Positions 7,160 to 11,823 of a DNA stretch of 11,823 nt are shown in pieces (position 1 is the first letter of the stretch; every line of letters begins with the position of its first letter). The notes under the pieces were generated by a model. It did not search any database and was not told the origin of the DNA. It saw nothing but the letters and a program-made list of their open reading frames with translations. The translations under genes and the position numbers were made by a program. Origin of the DNA: CAZUXY01 sp964624235 (GTDB lineage Bacteria; Spirochaetota; UBA4802; UBA5368); NCBI GenBank assembly GCA_964624235.1, contig CAZUXY010000090.1, forward strand, positions 1 through 11,823. The letters are read 5' to 3'.

Positions 7160-7190
7160 GCCCCCCCGTTCAGGTATTCCCGCGTTTTTT
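7149..7190 (+). terminator. Rho-independent terminator overlapping the MFS stop codon
   Basis: CGCGGGGATA (7149-7158) pairs with TATTCCCGCG (7175-7184) over 10 bases with a single G-U pair, around a 16-base C-rich loop, and is followed at once by TTTTTT (7185-7190). The left arm begins in the last codons of the transporter and includes the first two bases of its TAA stop. This should close the UroD-like/MFS transcript and means the next gene needs its own promoter. Confidence 0.85.
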
Positions 7191-7394
7191 CGTTGCAATG
7201 AGATATTCAGGGGGTTTTGTATGCATGTTGTTGCGCGATCCGTGAACCGTCTTGCGGCTCCCCGGGGGCCGCGATATGAATCACCGCGATGCAGACCGGC
7301 GGGGAGCGAAGAGGTAAAAAATCGATTATAAGGAGCCCGCGGCCCGGAAGGTGCTCGCCGTCTCCTGAAACCCGCCGGCCGTCAGCAACACCAG

Positions 7395-7413
7395 TATAAT
7401 CAACCTTCAGGAG
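7395..7413 (+). promoter_or_regulatory. -10-like element and ribosome-binding site before the second methyltransferase
   Basis: A perfect TATAAT lies at 7395-7400 in otherwise GC-rich DNA, and AGGAG at 7409-7413 is 7 bases before the ATG at 7421. No recognisable -35 exists 16-18 bases upstream of the TATAAT, where the sequence is C/G-only, so this may be chance or need an activator. The rest of 7191-7394 shows a short GC inverted repeat around 7254-7272 and nothing else convincing. Confidence 0.3.
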
Positions 7414-7420
7414 CCTGCAA

Positions 7421-8260
7421 ATGTTCAACCGACTCGCTGAAATCAACCGGAGGCCCCGGCCTTTCGAATGCTATACGGCCGCCGACCTGTGGACCAACGG
7501 GCACACCTCACAGAAGATGCTGGAATACCATTTGAATGAATCGATCGACGTCTCTTCGAGGAATATCGATTTCATCAACCGGTCGGCGGCGTGGATTATG
7601 GATCATTTCAGGCTGGATAACAATTCGGCGGTGATGGATTTCGGCTGCGGTCCCGGGCTCTATACCCTGAGGTTCGCCCGCGGGGGGATCAAAACCACGG
7701 GGATCGACTTTTCCCGGCGCTCGGTTGAGTATGCGGTGCGGGCGGCCGCGGATGAACATCTGCAGATCGACTATATCACAGGCAATTATCTCGAGTACGA
7801 CTCATCGAAGAAATTCGATCTGATCACCATGATCATGTGCGATTACTGCGCCCTGAGTCCAGCCCAGAGAAAAACGATGCTGGACAAATTCAGAAAACTG
7901 CTGAAACCCGGGGGTTCCGTGTTGCTGGATGTGTATACGCTTGAGGCGTACAGTAAAAGAGAGGAGGCCGCCGTTTATGAACGCAAGCAGCTTTCCGGCT
8001 TCTGGTCGCCCCATGATTACTATACGTTCATGAACACCTTTAAATACGACAGTGAAAAGGTGGTGCTCGATAAATACACCATCATCGAAAAAACGGGGAC
8101 ACGGGTCGTCTATAACTGGCTGCAGTATTTCGATCTGGTTTCACTGACGAAAGAATTCGAAGAAAACGGCCTCAAAATCGCCGAGGTTTTTTCAAATGTC
8201 GCCGGGGCGGAATACGCACATGACGCACCCGAAATGGCCGTCGCGGCGAAAGTCATTTAA
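7421..8260 (+). CDS. Class I SAM-dependent methyltransferase
   Basis: A 279-residue cytoplasmic enzyme. Motif I is VMDFGCGPG at residues 71-79, strand 2 ends with D96 (TGIDFS, 93-98), motif IV is KFDLITMIMCDYCAL (131-145), and the post-motif loop is LLKPGGSVLLDV (160-171). A distinctive N-terminal part (WTNGHTSQKMLEYHLN, 24-39) precedes the Rossmann fold and probably caps the active site. The C-terminal part (about 172-275) carries aromatic-rich strands seen in methyltransferases with a lid. It is not closely similar to the methyltransferase at 1741, so the two are not a recent duplication. The start has AGGAG 7 bases upstream, and a terminator at 7190 separates it from the transporter. The substrate cannot be told. 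Confidence 0.9.
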   Translation: MFNRLAEINRRPRPFECYTAADLWTNGHTSQKMLEYHLNESIDVSSRNIDFINRSAAWIMDHFRLDNNSAVMDFGCGPGLYTLRFARGGIKTTGIDFSRRSVEYAVRAAADEHLQIDYITGNYLEYDSSKKFDLITMIMCDYCALSPAQRKTMLDKFRKLLKPGGSVLLDVYTLEAYSKREEAAVYERKQLSGFWSPHDYYTFMNTFKYDSEKVVLDKYTIIEKTGTRVVYNWLQYFDLVSLTKEFEENGLKIAEVFSNVAGAEYAHDAPEMAVAAKVI

Positions 8261-8300
8261 AGAGCGTTTTATCCTGACACGCTTCCCCTCCGTTTTCCTG

Positions 8301-8328
8301 TTGACCTTTCCGCGGGGCTGTCTATACT
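8301..8328 (+). promoter_or_regulatory. Sigma70-type promoter for ppiA
   Basis: TTGACC (8301-8306, 5 of 6 to consensus) and TATACT (8323-8328, 5 of 6) are separated by 16 bases. Transcription would start near 8335, giving a leader of about 75 bases before the cyclophilin start. This is the best promoter match in the window. Confidence 0.65.
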
Positions 8329-8351
8329 TTTTGCGCATGCATATCACGGCG

Positions 8352-8374
8352 CCGCCGTCTGTATACCCCGGCGG
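8352..8374 (+). other. Leader hairpin upstream of ppiA
   Basis: CCGCCG (8352-8357) pairs with CGGCGG (8369-8374) around an 11-base loop, inside the predicted 5' leader between the promoter and the ribosome site (AGGAGA, 8397-8402). It has no T-run. A role in mRNA stability is possible, but GC-rich sequence makes such stems common. Confidence 0.35.
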
Positions 8375-8409
8375 GTGAAACGCCGCGAAAATACACAGGA
8401 GAACCTGTC

Positions 8410-8970
8410 ATGAAAAGAATACTTGCCGTAGTCTTATCGCTCATTATTTCCGCCTCTGCCGTCTTTGCCGCCAATCCACGGGTGGTCATGAAGACCAGCA
8501 TGGGCGAGGTCACCATTGAGCTCTTCAGCGACCGGGCGCCGCTCACGGTGCAAAATTTTCTGAAATACGTCGACGAGGGCTTTTATAACGGCACCATCTT
8601 CCACCGGGTCATAGGGAACTTCATGATCCAGGGCGGCGGCATCATGCCCGGTATGGCCCCCAAGGCGACCCGTCTGCCCGTAAGGAACGAGGCGGCCAAC
8701 CGTGTACCTAATCTGAGAGGGACCCTGGCCATGGCCCGCACCATGGATCCCCACAGCGCGACGGCGCAGTTTTTCATCAACGTGGTCGACAACCACTTCC
8801 TCAACTACCGCGACGAAAGCACGCAGGGTTACGGGTACTGCGTCTTCGGCAGGGTGGTGAAGGGCATGGAGGTGGTGGACAAAATCCGGGCGGTCAAAAC
8901 CACGAGCGTGGGCCCCTATAACGACGTGCCGGTGAAAGACGTGGTGATCATCTCGATAAAAAGAAAATAA
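8410..8970 (+). CDS. ppiA: Exported cyclophilin-type peptidyl-prolyl cis-trans isomerase
   Basis: A 186-residue cyclophilin that should catalyse proline cis-trans isomerisation and assist folding in the periplasm. The signal peptide is clear (MKRI, hydrophobic core 5-17, AxA site at residues 18-20). Core motifs follow: FHRVI (64-68) with catalytic R66, FMIQGG (71-76) with Q74, and AQFFIN (119-124). The position of the human cyclophilin A tryptophan is phenylalanine (F130 in DNHFLNY), as in bacterial cyclophilins with low cyclosporin sensitivity. The segment QGYGYCVFGRVVKGMEVVDKI (139-159) closely resembles E. coli PpiA/PpiB, and export favours PpiA. Start choice is supported by AGGAGA 7 bases upstream. 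The next gene begins 37 bases downstream and may share the transcript. Confidence 0.95.
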   Translation: MKRILAVVLSLIISASAVFAANPRVVMKTSMGEVTIELFSDRAPLTVQNFLKYVDEGFYNGTIFHRVIGNFMIQGGGIMPGMAPKATRLPVRNEAANRVPNLRGTLAMARTMDPHSATAQFFINVVDNHFLNYRDESTQGYGYCVFGRVVKGMEVVDKIRAVKTTSVGPYNDVPVKDVVIISIKRK

Positions 8971-8975
8971 CAACG

Positions 8976-8996
8976 CGGGCGGGGAAGTTCCGCCCG
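8976..8996 (+). other. Intergenic hairpin between ppiA and the membrane protein gene
   Basis: CGGGCGG (8976-8982) and CCGCCCG (8990-8996) form a perfect 7-base stem with a 7-base loop, ending 2 bases before the GGAGG ribosome site (8999-9003) of the next gene. No T-run follows, so it is probably not a terminator. It may set relative expression or protect the upstream message. Confidence 0.5.
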
Positions 8997-9007
8997 GTGG
9001 AGGAATC

Positions 9008-9580
9008 ATGAACACGACAGGATTTCATGAATTCAGACAGTCACTGAACGACAGCGCGGTAAGAACATTGCAGATCGTCCATGCGGCCATAGGCATGGGA
9101 GCGACACTGTTCCTCGCCGTGGTATTGTTCCTTTACTACAGGGGACTTCCTTCAGGGCCCGAGACGGCGCAGTCCGCCCCCGACCTGATGACGATGACGC
9201 TGATCCACGGGGTTATGCTGGCCGTATGCGTATGGCTTTCCGGGTTTCTATACAGCCGCGCCTTCGCCGAAAAACAGGTGCGCGCCTACGCCGGGAACGG
9301 CGGCTCAGGGGAAGGGACCCCGCGTCTCGGCCCCGGCGATATTCTGATGATCATAAAAAACGCCCGTATCATCAAGCTTGCAGTGCTCGAGGGGCCGGCC
9401 TTCTTCGGCCTGGCCGTATGCTTCATGGGAGTGACCGGCGGCGCGATCTACCGGGAGCCTTACTACTGGATCAACCTTGCCTCGTACGGGATACTTGCGT
9501 TAACGGTGTACCGTGACTTCCCGACTAAAGACAAACTTCTCTCGGAGGCGAAGGCGAAGCTGGGATACCTGTTTGTTTAG
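9008..9580 (+). CDS. Four-helix membrane protein of unknown function
   Basis: A 190-residue protein with four hydrophobic segments, about residues 22-44, 60-83, 121-145 and 151-168, which makes an inner-membrane location likely. A polar loop with glycine-rich sequence (96-110) separates the two helix pairs. The N-terminal ~20 residues and C-terminal ~20 residues are polar, and an even helix number places both on the same side. I see no catalytic or metal motif and recognise no family. GGAGG lies 4 bases upstream of the ATG. It follows ppiA closely and may be in its operon, but no functional link is evident. Confidence 0.85.
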   Translation: MNTTGFHEFRQSLNDSAVRTLQIVHAAIGMGATLFLAVVLFLYYRGLPSGPETAQSAPDLMTMTLIHGVMLAVCVWLSGFLYSRAFAEKQVRAYAGNGGSGEGTPRLGPGDILMIIKNARIIKLAVLEGPAFFGLAVCFMGVTGGAIYREPYYWINLASYGILALTVYRDFPTKDKLLSEAKAKLGYLFV

Positions 9581-9750
9581 CGGCGTTCCCGCCGCGACGA
9601 AGTGAGGCGGACCGTCCCAAAAGCAGTTAAGGGGATAAGACGATAGAAACGGCGATACGGGGGTAAGAAGCGGGGTGGTTCAGTATAAAAAATCTCCTGC
9701 TCTATCCCCGCATCTCCATCATCTCCTTATTTCTTTTTTGTTCCTGACCG
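9581..9750. other. Convergent intergenic region with inverted repeats and a T-run
   Basis: These 170 bases lie between a plus-strand gene and a minus-strand gene that converge on it. A short hairpin GCGGCG/CGCCGC (9580-9585 and 9590-9595, 4-base loop) overlaps the stop codon of the membrane protein. Purine-rich DNA (about 9631-9676) is followed by pyrimidine-rich DNA (about 9692-9741) with GCGGGG (9670-9675) complementary to CCCCGC (9706-9711). A T-rich stretch (TTCTTTTTTG, near 9731-9740) follows. This may be a loose transcription-stop region, but no canonical terminator was found. Confidence 0.35.
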
Positions 9751-10353
9751 CTAGGGAGTAATGTTTCCCGCCGGGTCGTCGATCTCTCCGAACCATACCA
9801 CGGCGTAATTACCGTAGATGCCGATCCCTATGGCTTTCCAGGGATGGCGGGACCACTTTCCCTCGCTCAAGATCACCGCGTTATGACCGGGACTGCCCTG
9901 CCAGCCCCTGAGGGCGCCTTCGGCCGTTATGGAAGCGCCCCACATCCCGTGGGATATCTCGTACCCGTTGCCGGTATAGGGCGTCAGCTCGCGGGGCTTG
10001 TTCCACATGCAGGCCGCCTGCCGGTGGTCGGGGGTGTAGCAGCAGGCGGTCCAGGAGCCTTTGCCGGACCAGCTGTGCATGTTGCATCCGCCCGATGCGG
10101 GCCTGTTGTCGGTCAGGTCGCGGGCGTGGACCTGGGCGACGTGCATCAGAGAAGAGGAGAGCGGAATCTGCGAAAGCCCCCTTGAGGCACGGTAGCGCAT
10201 GATGAGGCGGTAGAGCTTCAGTTCGTCGGCGGTGGGGGTAATGCTTCCGGGGTTGAAGGGCGCCTTCGCTTCTCCCGGGAGCCGCCGGGCGGGTAACACC
10301 GTGAGTATCGTTACGCAGCAGAACGCGGCCGTAGCCATAAATAGTTTTTTCAT
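9751..10353 (-). CDS. Secreted CAP-domain (SCP/PR1-like) protein
   Basis: A 200-residue exported protein with a hydrophobic N-terminus (about residues 5-20) and a CAP domain covering most of the rest. Cavity-type residues can be placed at H93 (NMHSWSG), E132 (GYEISHG) and H157 (GWQGSPGHNAVI, the family SPGH signature), and the domain ends AVVWFGE. Four cysteines after the signal (90, 104, 105, 115) could form two disulfides, which fits a periplasmic or secreted setting. CAP proteins have varied roles (lipid or sterol binding, protease-like, adhesion), so the job here is unknown. The frame extends upstream to 10491, but 10353 is chosen because it gives a signal peptide and has GGAGGAGGAG upstream. 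It diverges from the gene at 10482. Confidence 0.88.
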   Translation of the reverse strand: MKKLFMATAAFCCVTILTVLPARRLPGEAKAPFNPGSITPTADELKLYRLIMRYRASRGLSQIPLSSSLMHVAQVHARDLTDNRPASGGCNMHSWSGKGSWTACCYTPDHRQAACMWNKPRELTPYTGNGYEISHGMWGASITAEGALRGWQGSPGHNAVILSEGKWSRHPWKAIGIGIYGNYAVVWFGEIDDPAGNITP

Positions 10354-10481
10354 TGCAATCTCCTCCTCCGGGTGCTCAGTGTAATACGGATGACCTTGGG
10401 TACTCTTGGCCCTGTGCCGGTATTTGCAACAAAAAAACAGGTTCCATTTCGCCGATAACGCCGATTGTTTGGAGAGAAACC
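10354..10481. promoter_or_regulatory. Divergent promoter region between the CAP gene and a small secreted protein gene
   Basis: This 128-base spacer must serve both divergent genes. It contains an A-run (about 10431-10437), a TTGCAA at 10424-10429 and a minus-strand TATTAC-type element near 10386-10381, none of which forms a convincing -35/-10 pair. The Shine-Dalgarno sites at the ends (GGAGGAGGAG for the minus gene, GGAGAG at 10471 for the plus gene) are clear. Confidence 0.3.
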
Positions 10482-10991
10482 ATGTACACATGCAAAACCG
10501 CAGTCGCTTCCATGGTCCTGGTCCTCTGGACCCTGCCGCTTTACACGGCGGAGCTCACGCCGAAAAGTTTTTACGGGGGACGCCTCAGGGTGAGCGTGCC
10601 CGCCGGATGGCTGCACCGCGGCTTCGACCTGGGTGAGGTGCAGACCGAGCAGTTCAACGACAGGAAAAGGTCCGTCATCATGTCCTTCTGCCTGGAGGAA
10701 CCCGCCGGAAGAAACTTCAGTCAATACTGCGATTACCGTTTCGACGCGGCCCGCGTTCCTGTCTGGGAGGCAGCACGCGGGAACTTCGATTTACCTATCG
10801 CCGGCGAGTACCGTTACCGGTATTACGACTACGTCAGGGAAGGCAAGAACCATCGCGCGTTCAAGAAATTCGTGATCTGCGTCAGGGGGAAGAACCGGTT
10901 CCTGACCGTCACCCTCCAGGTGAACAATGAAGTACTCGAGAGGGAATTTGGGGTAATCAGGGCCGTGCTTTCTTCGATGGAGGTCGACTGA
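10482..10991 (+). CDS. Small exported protein of unknown function, possibly PsbP/DcrB-like fold
   Basis: A 169-residue protein with a signal peptide (hydrophobic core about 8-22, cleavage likely near YTA at 21-23). The mature part begins with a beta-strand and a RVSVPAGW element (36-43), has a central YRYRYYDYV stretch (110-118), and ends with a hydrophobic strand and helix (FLTVTLQVN, 140-148, then a VIRAVLSSM helix). A VPxGW start and a final strand-helix pair are typical of PsbP/DcrB-like secreted proteins, which is a weak structural inference, not a family assignment. Mature cysteines at 70, 83 and 133 are present. ATG at 10482 has GGAGAG 5 bases upstream. The frame stays open to 10353, but that extension has no ribosome site and would bury the signal peptide. 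Confidence 0.82.
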   Translation: MYTCKTAVASMVLVLWTLPLYTAELTPKSFYGGRLRVSVPAGWLHRGFDLGEVQTEQFNDRKRSVIMSFCLEEPAGRNFSQYCDYRFDAARVPVWEAARGNFDLPIAGEYRYRYYDYVREGKNHRAFKKFVICVRGKNRFLTVTLQVNNEVLEREFGVIRAVLSSMEVD

Positions 10992-11108
10992 GCGTAGAGC
11001 GCCGATATTTTTTTGTGTACATGCGCCGGCGGCCGTGCAAAGGTATGAGGAGGGGGCCGCACCGTACCGCAGGCACGGAACGGGCGGGTATGAAAACGGG
11101 AAAGATAT
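10992..11108 (+). other. Short intergenic gap with a T-run and a tiny overlapping upstream ORF
   Basis: A run of seven T (11008-11014) lies about 20 bases after the previous stop, but no stem of useful length precedes it, so it is not called a terminator. An 8-residue ORF begins with ATG at 11090 and ends with TAA at 11114-11116, overlapping the start codon of the next gene in another frame. Confidence 0.3.
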
Positions 11109-11823
11109 ATGGATAAAAAAACTCTGGCCGGGCAGTTGATTGACGCTTTCGGGCCGGCAGCCGGACTGTTCTCCGTTGACAGCATGGAGGTCCTCTTCCT
11201 GGAGGAGGGAACGCCGGTCTCCCTGGGTGTCAGGGTCTACAGGGAAAAATTCACCCCTGTGCCTTATGAAAAACTGGCGAAGGACCTGGATACGGCGGAC
11301 GCGGCGGGAGGGGACAATGTCGAGCAGACGCTGTCCCTCGGAAACGGGACCGCCCTCTACTGCCTGCTGCGGCCGGTGCGGCACGGTAACGAAACTATCG
11401 GCCTGCTGCTGCTCGAAAGCGGGTCGCCGGCTGACAGGGACCGGGAAGCGTTGTCCACGGCCATATCGGCGGTCATGTCGGTGATGTACGACTGCTTCGA
11501 GCGTACCAGTAAAGCCGCTGCCGGGGAGCACCGCTACAAGGAAGGATTGATGGACCTGCGCAACGTGCAGGCCAAGCTCTTTCCCAGGTTCGGCGACATC
11601 CCCGGCATGGACATTGCGGCCATCTACCTGCCCGTCGAGCTCATGACCGGCAACTTTATCGACGCGTTTTACGTCGACGACGCCCTGTACCAGGTCGCGG
11701 CCTGCGATATCAGCAGGTACAACGCCACCTCCTCCTTCGCCGGCGCGTCCATCAGGACACTGGTGCGTTCCCTCTCGGCGAAAAACACCGTACCCTCGGC
11801 GCTCATAGAGCAGATCGTCGGCA
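11109..11823 (+). CDS. GAF plus SpoIIE/PP2C-like regulator, partial, with altered catalytic motifs
   Basis: The first 238 codons are in the window and the C-terminus is off the right edge. Residues about 1-130 look like a GAF-type sensor fold (strand GTALYCLLRPV at 80-90 and IGLLLLES at 97-104). After a linker, residues about 148 onward match the beginning of a SpoIIE/RsbU-type PP2C domain: a VQAKLFP element (153-159; usually Q..LLP), then DIAAIYLPVELMTGNFIDAF (168-187) where the family has a PA..VGGDFYD pattern, and ACDISRYN (198-205) where it has GDVSGHG. Thus the first metal-binding aspartate is N182, D200 is kept and the GHG turn is RYN. Normal members dephosphorylate an anti-anti-sigma factor in response to signals; this one may be inactive or divergent. 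The start codon has only a weak GGGAAAG-type site upstream. Confidence 0.75.
   Translation, partial: MDKKTLAGQLIDAFGPAAGLFSVDSMEVLFLEEGTPVSLGVRVYREKFTPVPYEKLAKDLDTADAAGGDNVEQTLSLGNGTALYCLLRPVRHGNETIGLLLLESGSPADRDREALSTAISAVMSVMYDCFERTSKAAAGEHRYKEGLMDLRNVQAKLFPRFGDIPGMDIAAIYLPVELMTGNFIDAFYVDDALYQVAACDISRYNATSSFAGASIRTLVRSLSAKNTVPSALIEQIVG

Noticed and set aside
6425..7198. 257-codon minus-strand ORF
   Set aside because: Antisense to the MFS transporter and rich in His, Arg and Asp as expected of a shadow frame.
7221..7331. 36-codon plus-strand ORF with a GGGGG run upstream
   Set aside because: The peptide is basic and proline/arginine-rich without recognisable features, and the ribosome site match is poor.
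7207..7446. 79-codon minus-strand ORF in the gap before the second methyltransferase
   Set aside because: It begins inside the methyltransferase coding region, lacks a good ribosome site and has no family features.
8263..8283. AGCGT/ACGCT inverted repeat after the second methyltransferase as a terminator
   Set aside because: Only a 5-base stem with a long loop and no immediate T-run.
10791..11531. 246-codon minus-strand ORF
   Set aside because: It spans two plus-strand genes antisense and shows no domain features.

Overview
This is an ordinary GC-rich bacterial chromosomal stretch (my estimate is roughly 55-60% GC) with ten complete protein genes, two partial genes cut by the window edges, and one possible very small gene. 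I see no tRNA, rRNA, CRISPR array, transposase or phage gene. Signal peptides, a periplasmic-type cyclophilin and Shine-Dalgarno starts suggest a Gram-negative bacterium. A GAF plus SpoIIE-like phosphatase, a phosphatidate-phosphatase-like secreted protein and a UroD-like methyltransferase would fit a spirochaete or a deltaproteobacterium-like anaerobe, but no marker gene is present and this taxonomic guess is weak.

Layout. Bases 1-966 (minus) hold the N-terminal 322 codons of a two-helix membrane protein that runs off the left edge. It diverges from a plus-strand run of small enzymes: a GNAT acetyltransferase (1181-1633), a class I SAM methyltransferase (1741-2499) with palindromes in its leader, and a DUF1801 frataxin-fold protein (2561-2929), followed by a candidate 27-residue hydrophobic peptide (2995-3078). 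A convergent minus-strand gene (3094-4206) encodes an exported App1-type HAD phosphatase. After a 338-base non-coding gap with a hairpin and a TTGACA promoter candidate come a UroD-family methyltransferase-like protein (4545-5720) and a Spinster-like MFS transporter (5822-7159). These two look like one transcription unit, closed by a clear rho-independent terminator that overlaps the transporter stop codon.

The right half holds a second SAM methyltransferase (7421-8260), then a well-formed sigma70-type promoter leading to an exported cyclophilin PpiA (8410-8970) and a four-helix membrane protein (9008-9580). Convergent to these is a secreted CAP-domain protein (9751-10353, minus). It diverges from a small exported protein of unknown function (10482-10991). 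The window ends inside a GAF/SpoIIE-like regulator (11109 onward) whose phosphatase motifs are altered.

The genes do not form one obvious pathway. The most coherent unit is UroD-like protein plus MFS transporter, which could import and process a small (perhaps methylated) compound. Several products act at the envelope: the App1-like phosphatase, PpiA, the CAP protein, the small secreted protein and the two membrane proteins. I did not find a convincing new multi-gene system. The most notable items are the altered SpoIIE-like domain, the UroD-like/MFS pair, the palindromic methyltransferase leader and the small hydrophobic ORF.
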